Translations under genes and position numbers: made by a program
DNA from: Eutrigla gurnardus
Lineage: Eukaryota; Chordata; Actinopteri; Perciformes; Triglidae
Assembly (NCBI GenBank): GCA_963514095.1
Contig: OY741271.1
Location: 21,378,561-21,442,560, forward strand
Length of the DNA stretch: 64,000 nucleotides
Direction of reading: 5' to 3'
The notes under the pieces: generated by a model
The model's input: the letters and a program-made list of their open reading frames with translations, nothing else
The model's database searches: none
Told to the model about the DNA's origin: nothing
Part shown: piece after piece, positions 1-14,500 of the stretch
Layout of the letters: each line of letters opens with the position of its first letter
Position numbering within the stretch: the stretch's first letter is position 1

Positions 1-3000
1 CAGGTCAAAACCCAAAAGGCATTTGTTCAAAATGGATGAATAGATTTACTGGTGGACACTGCTCCAGGCTTTGGCAATTTGTGAAAATAGGTGCAAATTT
101 TCAGAATCACAAAAGATCACAACAAAAAAAGCCGCTCGGATGAAACGGACGCAAGAAAGAAACAATTTGCCCCCATTGAAAGGAATATTGTAAAAGCATG
201 CAGTGTGAGCCGGAGCTTTCTGGATCATTGTGTTCTTTTTCAGATCCTCAAGGTTTGCCTTGATGAAAAGACCTGGAGCAGTAATGATACAAATCCAGTC
301 TCAAGGTTTTATTTTCATTCACAACAACGCATGCTTTGCACTGCTGCCTAACCTTCCAAAAGCAGCTCCAGTTACCGTCCTCTCTCTCCATCCGTCAGCC
401 AATAGAGTGGTTTGGAGGATGATATCTGTTAAAACTCAACCCCAAAGCCAGTACTCTTATTATTACTACAGTGATAGAGTACTGGCTTGGGCAAAGAAAT
501 CATATTCTGAATTAACAAACCCCAACTCCAACCCTAACCCACTAACCCTTAATACTTATTACTACTACTGCTAAATATGTATTATAACACAGGAACTGTA
601 AGATCAAAAATACTTGCAATCACACTACACACAAATTGGACACCTGTCAGAAATACATTAAAATACTAATTAATGGAATTATATATTTAGTTTCTCCAGG
701 TCTGTAAAACCAAGTTGCAACTTTCGCACCATGAATATAGATGGAATGACAATTAAATCTGACTTGACTTTAAATCTAATGTTTACAAAGTGCTCACAAG
801 TTTCTTGGAAAAATAAGCCATTTCAGCAATTAACGAAAAACTACAATAGTTTATATAAAATATACTAGAGAAATATAATAGGTTTTCGACATTGTTCTCC
901 CTTACTTGATGACATAATTTAAAACAAAGGCATTTATTTAATTCTAATTTAATAGAAGCCACTCATAAATCTTGGCACAGTTGAATGTAAGCCGTAAGCT
1001 ACAATTACTGTCAGTTCACTACCCTAGGTCAATCCTCAGCTGTACATTACTGGCTGTGTAGTCATGTAGTCATTTTATAATAACCCATAGTGATGCACAT
1101 ATACAGATATTGCGTCACCAAAAAGGTACAGGCCTGCTTACTGTGGGCCAATATTTCTCAATCTCACACATGACGTGCGTACAAGCGCTTACACACACGC
1201 ATAAAGAGGGAAAGAGACGTACGAATGTTTCCAGTGTCAATAGAGAACCTTCTATTTACGAGCATCAGCCGCCTCTCACCGTCAGTCAGGAAGAGAAACT
1301 GATCTCAGTCACATAGACAGATGCTAGAAAACAAGTTCTGTTCTCTCCTGGCAGGTTGTGTCAGACTAAAAAAAAACCCTGCTGCCATCACAAGTTTACA
1401 CACGGAGAATCCTGGCAGCGTTTCTCCCCATGAATTTAATTTTTATGTTACTTTGCATGCTGGCTTACCGTCACTCTGACTACTTGAACAGAACGGAGCC
1501 AACTTCAGTATTATTGGTAACGAGGCTAACTACCTGCTGTGAAAAAAGCATGTGAAAGATGCATTCCTCACTCTATGACACTCCAAATAAGAAAGGTGAG
1601 AGGAAATGGAGCAGTGGTAAAAAAAAAATAAACTTTGGAAAATCACCCATATATGGACTAAAGACATAAATGAAAAGGAGAACAGAAACTAAGGGGGTCA
1701 CACAATTTGAATTTCACCTGTTCACAGCCATGAATGCACATATTAATACATTATATGGGCCAATAACCAAAAGCTTGGAAACCACCGGTCTTTCTGACCT
1801 GCATGTCTTTGGCAAGAGAGGGGAAAGTGGAGGAAACACAAACATGCACACTTTATACCGGACCGTTTGATGTTTAGCTATTAATGCAGACCGCTGAGGC
1901 ATCTTGCCAAAAAATGGGCAAAATCTCTTTTTACATCTACATCTAAAAGACAGAGAGAAAGAGAGTCGCTTAAAGAGAAACAGACATTTGAATAAGAGCG
2001 GCTGTGAAAGCCACAAACGCAGACAGACGGTCTATCCTTGCTTCACTTTGCCCGTAGCGACATTTACAGACAAACCGGGGATATTCAAGCTGTTTAAACA
2101 TTCAGAGCCTTGTCACTGATGTTAAATTGCCTCGTCTTAGCGAGCAAATGCTGGAGGAGCGTATAGATAATAACAACAAGACAAACAAAAACTATTCATC
2201 TGTTTAAAGCTCGCACTTGTTAAAATGAAGTGTCTGTTGAGATAAGAAAAGGCTGCCACACACATCTTACGAGGTGTGCAAATAAAAAAATTAAATAACT
2301 GATTTCACTTTTATCATCCGCTTCATGACACTTTTTGTAATCTTATCTCGATGCACCATTTACACTGTCTTGCCACACACCTGTGAATGAGAAGGTGGAA
2401 GGGCTGATGTGCCTGGTAAATCGGCAAGATTGCCATTTGAAAATGACTTTTTGAGTTTTTTGTGTTACAAAGCTAATGACAGCCAGCTAGCTGTAATGTG
2501 GCCTGGATCTAGTGTAAGCTAGTTCAATATCATGGTCCAAATAAAACACCTATAGAGGAGGTGTGCACGCTGCCTGCTGTTCACTTAACATCTATTGGCG
2601 TCATTAATAAAAAGGATTTTCTGAAGGTTCCACGTTGTTCCTTTTAAATGGCACAAATGACTCAAATGCTTCACCTTACACGCTTATTAAAAAACTATAA
2701 CAACATTCCAGTAATTAGCACAGCCTGCAAAAGCACAGGGCCAATTTTTAGGAGGGCACACACATTAGCACATCTAATTGATCATGGCTACTCCGTCCAC
2801 GTTTCCACATCATGTTTTATTGCCATGAGTTATTATTCAGAATCACTCTCAGGTCATTCTTTCATGGTACAGGTGAAATGAGGCACCGTAAAACAAATTA
2901 TGACATTACTTCTGACATCTTTATCCCCCCCTGATGCTGAGTAGAGTTCACAATCAGGGGATTTAATTATTCCTAAAAAAGCATCAACAACCAAAGCACA

Positions 3001-5397
3001 AGAAAACAGCCTAACCAACAACTAACCCTAACCCTGTTACAGGATGTCACTATTTTTGGTCTCAGAAGAGATTTTCACAAAGAATAAAAAGTGTCAAATG
3101 TTATCTGTCACTTCAACAATCATCTGTCTTCCACATCTGACAGCTAAATATATTGTATTCAAGTGGATTCATCTGCAATGCTTTGCCAATCAACTGCTTT
3201 TTCTAAGAGTCTCTCAAACAGCGTTAGTATCGCATTCAGGGAAATAATGCAGACAAATAATTTAACATTGTACCCATCTATGTTCTCATTGAGAGAGAGG
3301 GAACTAAGCGACAAAGAATGAAGCTAAAACAGTGTTTAAATAGTTCGTTTATAAAAGATGTTTAAAGCAGTACGCATGTGCACCGTTTATTTTTACCCAG
3401 CCGTCCTCATCACAGCTGTAACAGCACTAAAACCTGTGGTAGCACTGAAGTGTCAGTTTATGAGAGTGTTTGTTCTGTTAATGTTCTCCTAATTCTCTCA
3501 CAATGTGTTTCTGTTTCTTTGTAATTTGGGGATGGACAAAAAATGCGTAATACTTCATCTCTTAATCACAATTATTCATGCCAGCAGTGAGTTTGCAAAT
3601 TTGCAATTTTCCACTAAAATGTTTTAATAGATGTGTGCAGGCAGAGATCCAAATAATGGTTTCCTATTAACCCACAGCAGTGACTGGCAGTCTGTTTGTT
3701 GTATAGTCAAGGCTACTGTAAGCTGTTTTATTCAGTTTCCTTTCAGTAAAATGCTCCGGGTGAATTTTGAGTTCCCTCTGGTAAACATGTCTAGGGCTTT
3801 TATTGTGAAAGGTAAGAGCAGAAGGAGTGGATCTGGTATGCAAGTTTGAAAGGAGTACTTAAGTTTGCCATCTTGGTTCAGATCGCAGAGCCTCAGGGTT
3901 GGACATTTTGAATGTCTACTAGAAAGCATTATACAAGTATGTCTGTTTTACACAACGACAACAAAAATGTACAAGAAGGTCGGGAAACTATTATATTAAC
4001 ATTCCTTGATAAAGACTCATGACATGTTTTTAAAAATATATTGCTGTACGAGTCATACAAAAATGTTCTTGCGTAGGTTTATAATTATGACACAAAGCAA
4101 GGAGAGTAACATAATTAACATCAGGTCATAACTTGCATTTACACCTCTGCTGCTACTACTTGTTGGTCAAGTAAGTAAATCTTGGGCAGCATATATATTA
4201 ATGCACCCAATGCATACATAACGCTGACTCTGATGGGTGTAAAAAGCCCTTTTCAGACATATGTAACATTACTTAATCTTTCCCTCATTCAGACATAATT
4301 GTCCTTTAACTAGCTAACTTAATGTTCCTTCAGGCTCCTTTCAAACATCACAGCACATTTCCTTCCAGAGACACAATGCTTGTGCATTGCAGGGTGCTTA
4401 TTCATTCGTGTGGCTGACACCTTTAATTGCTATCAGATTAACTGAAAGGGGCGTATTTTGAAGTTTCATTCAGCCAGTTCTTGCTGTTTTCAAAGCAGTA
4501 ATAGCACCTGCTGTCACCCAGCCCACGTCTCAGGCATTGGCCATCAAAGGCATTACGCTTATAATTGAAACCTTGCTTCACGGATAACACATTTTCAAAA
4601 CATTAGAACATCCCCAGCTAGGACTAATATACACCTGTCATAACTAATTACGTTAATACTGGAGAATGATTAGGCATGTCTTGCTGTGTCTTCCACTCCC
4701 CCTCGACCACTCTATCACATCCTGCTCTTGATTAATTGACGTGAGGCGGCACACGACTGTGTGGGGATAAACACCGGGAGCTCACATATACAAGACATGA
4801 GAGCGTACATTTTCCAATTTAAATTGACAAACTTTTTAGTTTACCTTGACTTTTATTGGCTTAAGATCTTTCCACGGAGTCCTGCAAAGGCTGTTAGCGG
4901 CATCGAGAGAGACTGATAAGAATATGCGCCACCTAAAAACAACCTTTTAAAACATATTGAGTGGGTGTTATTAGTGATTTAACAGGCCATTATGAGAAAG
5001 GCTGTACGCAAGACCATTTTGGAGATTCTGTGATTGATGTCTAGAAGAAAAAGCATGTAATTAACACACAATTCATCGGCAATCTCTAAATAAATTAAAG
5101 GCGTAGGAAAAAATGATGGGTTCACAATTGAGTAATCAAGCCTCTTGAAAGGCTATCATTTTCTTGTTTTTACAAATCTAGTTATTCAGTTTTACATTTT
5201 CGACTGATTGTGGAGCAGCTTTTTCTGTTCTGAATATTATGTCAGTCATATCAAATATTCTAGTGCTGATAGTCGGCCATGATTGGATTGAAAACACAGC
5301 AGGGCAGCGAAAGTGAATCTGTGATAATACTCATGTCAGCCCCTCGTCGGGCATCATATAATGAGTCGCCATTTCTGTGTTGATGTTTTTCTTTTAG
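1..5397 (+). other. Intron of grm4 upstream of the first visible exon
   Basis: No exon was recognised here. The sequence is AT-rich, stops are frequent in all frames, and the open frames are short and unlike known proteins. A small perfect hairpin has 13-bp arms at 445-457 and 476-488. The end at 5391-5397 is a pyrimidine-rich 3' splice site (TTTTAG). Confidence 0.7.
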
Positions 5398-5598
5398 ACC
5401 ACGAGCGGATCGGGAAGGACTCATCCTACGAACAAGAGGGGAAGGTTCAGTTTGTGATCGACGCAGTCTACGCCATGGCTCACGCTCTGCATAACATGCA
5501 CAAAGATCTCTGCCCTGGGAGAGTCGGCCTCTGCTCCAAGATGGAACTCATCAACGGCACGCTGCTGCTCAAGTATATCCGCAATGTCAACTTCACAG
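5398..5598 (+). CDS. grm4: grm4 exon: C-terminal lobe of the ligand-binding domain
   Basis: 201-bp exon between TTTTAG and the donor AG/GTGTGT. It enters after the first base of a codon and leaves after the first base of a codon. The translation contains DHERIGKDSSYEQEG, VQFVIDAVYAMAHALHNMHK, DLCPGRVGLC and KYIRNVNF, all typical of the Venus-flytrap domain of group III mGluRs. An ATG-initiated reading of this stretch would run on into the intron and is not the real product. Confidence 0.93.
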
Positions 5599-8500
5599 GT
5601 GTGTACGCCTAATTCCACCAAAGTTGCATGTGTGCACGCTGTACAGAAAGTGTACAGCAAGATGTGTACATTAAGTAATCAGTCTATTTGTACAAAAAGC
5701 GATGTTACCTGCATAACTTTCATTCTGTGGCCTTTGTGCGCCGTTATCTGAAGCAATTTGTATGTCCTATTTATATTTGGCTCACCGACGTTCCCATGCA
5801 AAGGCTCGAGTATACAGTGGTTTCCAATTACCGGGCTACTGCATGTAAATTACTCTGCGCTAGAGGCAGGGATCCATAGGAGGGTTGACAATCAGCAGCA
5901 AAACAGTGCGTTTTCTCATCGCTGATGATGTGCAGGAACTGTGCTCAGTGAGATTTTCCCGCCTTATCTTGTCAGCATTCAATTGCCCACGCAAGAAATC
6001 TCCTGCTTGAAGTGCTCTGGCTGCAGAGTTAAAATTGTGCAGAAAAGAGAGGGAATGAGAGTTAACGCACAGCACCATGAAAACAGGCACCAGCGGTTTT
6101 CCGGTGGCGGTTGTATGCTGATTTTTTAGTGTTACTGGCCAAATACATACCGTTATATAAGTAGCAGTTAAATACACTTATGTGCACAGAGGTCACACAT
6201 ACACAAGTATCAGCTGTTTTGATGTCACTTTCTGTCCAGCCTCTGTTCCACTAGCTACTGTAACTTAATGCAAATCCCCCATTTATATTACTTTCATCAG
6301 TCTTTCTGCAAAAAAAATTTAACATATTGTAAGACATTGGCATCAAGTACAAGAGCTGGGCCTAGACTGATACATCAGCCAGGTCGTTATATCGCCTCAT
6401 TACAGATTAAGGATGTTAATAATTAGCCATTTCACCGTTAACAAACGCATATTTTGACAGGAGCGTGGGTCTTGGAGAGTTGTAGCATTTATCCACCGAC
6501 ATATAAACTGTACAATCACTGCACGGCTCCCTCCACAGCTGTAACATTACTGTCAGCATCAAACTTATCATCACACGCTCGCTCTCGACTCGGTAACATT
6601 ACGCAGGCTTGCAATGCACTGGCTAAAACCTTGTCAAAGGATGCCAGGCAAACACATAGCTAAACCAACTGATGCTGTGGAGACTCAGTGGGTAAAGTGG
6701 CTGCATGTGTCCAAGAAAAACACACAACATCACTGCAGCTAACGCTCCCAGACGGATGAACTGTTGCCCGTTTCGCAAATACACAGCATCTGGCAATAAA
6801 CGATGGATTTTAAGCGATGTGAATCTGGTTAACGTTGCAGCTGGGCGGTTTGTTACGTACTTCAACCAACTGTAAGCAAGGCACTAACCCTGTTGTTTAT
6901 GATCAGTTAATGTGGGTTAATAACATTAGCATCCCAATGTATCTTAGATGTATCATATCAGTGTATTTGGAGGCGGATAAGTGATGTTTGACGTGCTTAT
7001 GGGAAATTCATTGAAAGACAGCTGAAAACATGTATTGAACAAACAACAATCTTCAATTATTTTGCAAAGATGATTGAACATATGGCAGGAACCACACAAC
7101 ATACTGCCGAGGAGGTTGATGTACCACAGCAGAAGGTTTTTGTTATTCCAATTGTTACAAATCTCAATGGGATTCTGAATGAGGTTTTCTTATTGCTGGA
7201 ACAGTTCCAGGCAACTGCATTAACTGCTGTCCCAACAAAACATCGCGAAAACATTTCTAGTACGAAAGTGTTGCAGTGCCAGTGGGCAAAGAAATGTTAA
7301 AATTCCACATTATATAGCTCAAGCAACAACTTATTTTGTCACCCATCATCCTGGATAAGAAAGACTAGAACGTTTAAATAAAGAACAAAGACCGACTGGA
7401 CCACAACGACTAGTCATTCTTCTGCCTAAATAATTAACATGAAAGTCTCCGCGGCTCATACCATTTTCATGGATTTTTGGCTTAACTGTTTTAGATACTG
7501 TATGTGTCTGAGTTCTTGAACACACATGATTATACAAATATAAAACACAAGCAGAAATTAAGACACACTTTGAGTCTGAAAATTAATTGTAGGCCAAATA
7601 GAAGAAAAGAGATGGACCTTAGGATGTACTTAGGAGGTGATGAAAGGAGCATGTGCATGACTTTGACCTGCCGGCTGGTGAAGAAATATAAATGTACGGA
7701 GAACGGGGTCTACCTCAGGTTAGCGTTGGTGGTTGTAACAACTCAAGCTAATTATACAACAGATGAACGGAGGGTTAAAGTGTTCATGCAATCAAGCAGA
7801 AAGCATTGCCAGTAGTCTTGACAGCCTCAAACCCACTCCAACCTCACCAGATGATTATACAGTGAAGGATACATTTATTTGTGTGATAAATTACAGGGTG
7901 GTATCTGAGGGTGAGGTGCGGGTCACGCCACAGAAAGTACGAGACAGGAATAATTTAGAGTAAACTGAGGAAATATAAAGGAACTTTTGGATAACACTTC
8001 CCACAATGCTGCAGAATTCATAGTTCAGTTGCCAGTAACCGTTGCTGGGCTGAGAGCTCCAGTGAACACAATTGTTTGCAGATCATGTCCCACACTAGCA
8101 ATTCCTGCTGGTTAGTTTGGGTTTAAAATAACATTTTTTTTTAGGGAAAGACAACATAAGCTCAACTATCATAACCGGGGACACCTGGTGACAATCATCA
8201 TTGTCACAGAAATAACACAGTTTGTGAATCCACAGCCATATCTAGATTGATGTCAACAAAAATGAGTTTCCCATTTTCAGTCAACATTGGTTTCTTTTCA
8301 ACGTAATCCTTCATTATGCTTAAAAATGCTTCCAGAAAATCACATCTATAAAATGCATATCTATTCCATTTTTTAAGAATTTAAATGAAGGCACATGGTA
8401 GTCTACTGCCTCCAAAGGGCAACAGGGGGGGGGGGGGGCAGCAACAGGCGTCAGTTATGTTGGTAAAGAAATTGAGGTTATATTGGAGAACATCTGCAAA

Positions 8501-11500
8501 TCTGTTAAAGGACAATGCATGATTTGACATTTACTGCCTCAGAGCGGTTCTGATTTATACAGAGAGATTTAAAGTAGAGACAAAGCAGCGAAGGAATAAA
8601 GCAAACATGGTTATGAATTACGTAGGGATGAGTTTTCTAAAATAAGGTAGTCAACGTAACCTTTAAGGTTGAGGATAATAAAAGGTTAACTCGACAGCTC
8701 GACCAGACTTGCAGCAGTCAGTTTTCATCCCTAATGGATGCTGAAAGGAAACTGCAGTGCTCAGCCGTGGTTTACTGTACGCCCCATCTTCAAAGTCAAA
8801 ACACTGTTTACCTGCACTGTGTGGTTATTACTATGTAAGCAGGTCATTCCTCATTTGTGTCAAATTAAAAAAAGAATTCTGTCCTGAAGCCATATTTGTT
8901 TAGTTTTAGGAGACTCTTAGAGGTCTTAATGGAGGGCTATGGTTTAGTCTCCGGTGTCACGTTTGGCCACCATATGGATTTCACAATACCGTCCGTAATA
9001 CATACATTTACATTATGGGGCAGGATACTCCAAAACACATGCAGGTCTGTACCTCATTTTCATTCTTATTCAGAGCCAATAAACACAGCTGTTCTTAAAA
9101 AATATGTTGTTTCCCTGCAAAAGTGAATATTGGTAGAATCATGTTTTGCGTGGAGAATCCCTTATGACGTTCTAATACTGTGATATAAAATGGTCACTGC
9201 AAAAAAAACACCATGATATAAATTTTACAGTGGATAAAATCGTTATACTGCAACACTGGTGTAACTCTTTAATCTTAAGTACCATATATCAGGCTTGTGT
9301 TGTGGAATTAAACTTCAATTCTTTATGCATTCCTTTATTCACGGTGTTATATTACTGCAAGGCTCGTCAGCACCAAAGCCATTGGGGTTACTACGGGGAC
9401 GGCTGCAAAAAAAAATCAATGCTGCCCATTACCGGAATGCTGCCTTGCTTTTAATAGGCTTTAGCCACAGAAGAATGGAGATTTTTTAAAAAGCTTTGGA
9501 GGAAAACAACAGGAACGTTCGCATGATCCCAGTGTGTTCTGGTAATTCTCTAAACGCATCCATGCTGACTAAAGGAAAGATGAAACCCAAGCACGACAGA
9601 CGTTGTAGATGAAGTTGATACTTATCGATGCATGGCATTAAAGTTGTGATCCTGGCATTGCTCCAGGAAACTGCCGCTTGTTGTATTCAGATGTGACGCT
9701 TAATGATGATGACATCTTTGTTTTTCAAAGTAACCTTGCAAGACATAAATCGGATCGTAAAGCTGTGTTAAAAGGGTTGTGATAAAAGGTTGTCTGTAAA
9801 ATCGGGTTTACACGTAGTCGCTTAAATCTGCCTGTGTTCAAGAGGTTGGATCACTAATTCAATTGGGACGTATCTTAAGAATGCTCTCAGTCACACGATC
9901 ATATATTATTCAGTGTATGTACCGTGTGTATTGTAGATTTATTTCTCTACTCAGACCTAAGCAAACAGCCAGTAAAAGGATCTCAAATTAAAGAATGTGT
10001 ATACAGCTTCATAATGGCTCCTGCCTGTCCAGGGAACGATCAAGCAGCATAGCAAACTGTGAGACTAAACTATTCCTGGAGATCGGTGTCATAAAATAGG
10101 GAATGCTGAAAAGATAATCAACCCTCACATTGGCCCTTAACTCTGTCCAATTGAATGACTAATAACCATGCAAGGCTTCAATTTACAGTAGAAATAAATT
10201 AAAGCTGCAGTAAATAACCATTTTTAAAATCAATGCTTTGCATTAATGAGGAAAATTTGATCATTCTGTTCTCTTTTACTTGTATTGTTAAGTTTATCTT
10301 CATTGAATTCACAGAAGCATCCGACGTGCTTTTAAAGTTCAACAGCAGCATCTGCTTCTGCCTTTTATCAGGTTTAACACAACATTTGTAAACACATTAG
10401 ATTTCCCGTGGCTTTGACTAATGGCTTTTAATGCAGTGGAAAGGTCAATTTCTCATGTTATATTCTGGAAATAACTGTTTTGATTAAAAACATTAATTCA
10501 TTCTTAAGAGAAGCAAGATAGCACTTTCATTTTTTTCTCTTTCAGTAAACCAGCTTTAAAATCAAGTAGGAAAATACAGATGCTTGGAATAACAAGTAGA
10601 AAACTTGTCAGACATCCCCGCTGTACAGTTGTGTTAATTTAGCGGTCAAAGCATTTCACACTCATTTTTAGGAACCCAGTTCACCCACATTAATGTTAAT
10701 TTAACAGACGATTTCACTGTGACCATTTACTTTTTGGGGGGTTTACTTTCCAGGACTCTTATGCAGCGTTTCCTCAAAAATATGACCTGGTTGTTAAACA
10801 AGCAGTTTTTCTAATGTTTGCCAGCTTGTGCGTGAAACATGCAATGCCTTTTTTTGCAAGTGAAGAGGTGAAACTAATCGATTAAAGCGATCAAATTAGT
10901 AGGATCAAACATCCCACTCAGTTCCCAGTATTGCTGAGATGGGCAGGAACATTTCATAATTGTACAGCCTGCTGCTGTCTTAGATGTGCCCTCTACATAA
11001 TGCAGCAGGATTATACTAACGCAATTAGATCGTATAGGTTCTGATCAGAACTCTGACATGCTAGAATCCACAGAAGGGGAGAGAAATAAATCTGGTCTTA
11101 AAGCCCGACTCCCAGGATTCTAACTCCGACTCACAGGTTCAAAACAATCAATACTGTGACCTATTCAAGGGAGCGACTGAATCAAATAAACAATTCCTTT
11201 TATCGTTATGACAGATGAGGGTGTAGTCGATACTTGAACAACTCTTTCTCCCCGACAATGGAAAACAGAGTATGGTGTCTGGACGAGATGGATATCATTT
11301 TTTCTGTTGCAGGGGAAAATATACACTTTCATCCCTTTGATGTAGCTCTAGAACACACTGTGCAGAACATGCCGACTGTTGGCTACCCAAAAACACTTTT
11401 CTGCTAGCAAGTTAACTAGCGTTTTCCCCCTTACTTTTCACCATGTTACAGAATTGTTGAGTGTTATTGGATTGCATTGCGGGAGAGAAAACAAATGTGG

Positions 11501-14500
11501 CCGGAGCAAATAGACAGAGATGGGGATGGTATTAGTGGACCTTTCCTCACAGACGCTGCAGTGGGCTCTCAGGGCTAAATCTCCGAAACCTCGATCCCTC
11601 ACACCACGATTTTATAACAAGTTGCAGAGCAAGAGAAGGGGGGTTTGTAGGTTGGCTCGGAACCAGAAAGCACAGGGACGACAAAAGATCTCAAAGTGCT
11701 AATCAAAATCAGTGCTGTCATTTGTTAGCACTCCAAGTGGGGACTGTGTGGATAACGAGCAACGGGGCAATGAACAGAATGAAGGAGTGTGAAATGATAT
11801 GGGAACATCAACAGACAGCCGCCCTGGTGCTCCTCAAAGGACCTGGACAACATGGCTGTCAACATCAATTTTGCTCCCGTCATTAACACCGTAACAGCAT
11901 TAGCCCGAAGTCCCCTCGCAGCCTCATTTCCTGTCAGAGCATTGTGGGAACTGCTGGATGTTTGTACTGCATTGTCCATCACTGGGCTTCATGTTGCAAT
12001 TTGCTCTTTAAAAAAACAACAATAACATTTTTTTTGTTTTCATCCTACAGGAATTGCTGGCACCCCGGTGGTCTTCAACGTGAACGGAGATGCTCCCGGT
12101 CGCTATGAAATCTACCAATACCAGATCACAAACAACACCACGGAATACAAGATCATTGGTCACTGGACAGATCAGCTCCACTTAGATGTATGCAGGTTTT
12201 GGATATTACTTCAATTATAAATGACACATTGTACGTCTATTCTAATAATCCAAATGGCAGATTTTTGCGCTGGGGATCATGCTGAATATCACCATCCAAC
12301 ACCAAAGCACCTTCTTATTACGATTAACAGCAACTCTAATATTGCTAGTATGCTATGTAGTAGAGCTTCATTTATTCACATTCATCTAGCTTATTTCTTT
12401 TTCGGGCAACGGTCCACGGATTAATATTAATAATAAATCAACTTTTTTGTTGGCTCTAGAAATAATAAACATGCAGGCTAAAAAATGCTTTAGATCAACT
12501 CAGAGCGTGCTTCCACTCCCGATTATGCCCTTATAAGTAGGTCTCCAATGAAGGGAAAAAAAACATTTGCATTAACCTTATTTTGACATTAGCCATCATT
12601 ATGTGGTACAGTAATACGCCCGTTCCTTCTTCAATTTATACATATGCATGGAGCACTGTAATCTGCAGTTTTGCATGTGTTTACGTCAAAATTGTTTTGT
12701 TTTAGATGCCACAATGTGAGGAACAGTGAGTATTCATCCTTTCGTTGTTACATATCATTAATACATGAGCCCTGAGGGCGTACTTATTTTGCTGATATGC
12801 ATACTGTAGGTATGGAATTAAAATGGTTGTAGACATCAAGGTCCTGAGTTACTGCAGCACACTGATGAAGTTATCAGGTCCGCATGCACGGCAAGGATCT
12901 CCACGGAAAAAAAGAACAAGAATGCCATATGGAGATTTTTCTGTTCAACACAAATCATCTAAATCATGCAGATGTTTATGTGAATAATTTAACATTCCCT
13001 ATCCCTTTCCGCACCCTATCTTACTTTAATAAGGCCTCATAAGTAAGCTGCGCTATAATAAAAATAAATAACGTGAATGCAACAATGAAGGCACATGACA
13101 CTGCATTGTGGGGGCTGCAGCACCACGCAGACCATTTACTTTGGTTGCTCCAGTAGGTACAACATTACTTGGAAGTAATTTAATGGCAACGTTGTTATAA
13201 TTCAATGAGTTTACACAGTGGTGTCTTGATAAAAAGAATATTCCATTTACAGTTTGTTCATTCGATCATGCCCTTCTTCGTAAACTAATTCACCAAATGT
13301 TAATTGAATTCCGTGCATTTTGTAACCTACAAACAATATGTAGTAAATTGTGCTGATGTTTTTCCTCTACGGACCCTTGAAAGTGCTCTTAAATTGTGAA
13401 TATCCGCTTGTCCAAATGCGATAATACAGAGTAAGTGCACGGTATTTATGCACTTTGTTTGGGCTTCAAGGAATGCAAGTGTATGAGTAACTCAGTGTTG
13501 GTATGGTGATGTGGAATCGATGGGTAATTTCTGCACATTTTTCTCCTTTCCTTTCTCCCTCCAGATCGATGAAATGCAGTGGCCCGGTGCAGCACAAGAA
13601 GTCCCCTCTTCCATATGCAGCCAACCCTGCCGTCCTGGGCAGCGCAAGAAGACAGTAAAGGGAATTCCATGCTGTTGGCACTGCGAGAACTGTGACGGTT
13701 ACCAGTATCAGGCCGACACTTTCAGCTGCAAGATGTGTCGCTTTGATTTGCGGCCGAATGCAAATCACACCGGCTGCGATCCCATTCCCATTGTCAAGCT
13801 GGAGTGGAGCTCCCCGTGGGCAGTCATACCCGTCCTTATCGCCGTCTTCGGCATCATGGCCACAATGTTTGTGGTTGTCACCTTTATACGCTACAACGAC
13901 ACGCCCATTGTGAAGGCGTCGGGTCGAGAACTGAGCTACGTGCTGCTGACAGGCATCTTCCTGTGCTATGCTACAACGTTCCTCATGATCTCCACTCCTG
14001 ATGTGGTGATATGCTCCCTGCGAAGGATTTTCCTGGGCCTGGGTATGAGCATTAGCTACGCAGCACTGCTGACCAAGACGAATCGGATCTACAGGATTTT
14101 TGAGCAGGGCAAGATGTCGGTCAGCGCCCCTCGATTTATCTCCCCGGCCTCCCAGTTAGTAATCACGTTCAGCCTGATATCAGTCCAGCTCCTCGGGGTG
14201 TGCATCTGGTTCGGCGTCGACCCGTCACAAGCCATCATCGACTACGAGGACCAGCGTACGGCAAATCCTAAAATGGCCCGCGGTGTCCTAAAATGCGATA
14301 TATCAGACCTCTCTCTCATCTGCCTGCTGGGTTATAGCATGCTGCTGATGGTCACCTGCACAGTTTACGCCATCAAGACCCGAGGGGTTCCCGAGACATT
14401 CAACGAGGCCAAGCCCATCGGCTTTACCATGTACACCACCTGCATCGTATGGCTCGCCTTCATCCCCATCTTCTTCGGGACCTCACAATCAGCCGAAAAG

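Larger units (their letters stand above)
5599..12050 (+). other. grm4 intron with one transposon-like repeat
   Basis: 6.45-kb intron ending in a T-rich tract and CCTACAG. No further exon was recognised. It holds a G-run at 8425-8438 and a repeat at about 6409-6934 that is described separately. The remaining open frames are short and have no recognisable similarity. Confidence 0.75.

Noticed and set aside
524..549. Telomere-like AACCCTAACCC text (also near 3020)
   Set aside because: Only one or two irregular units; chance or degenerate simple sequence.
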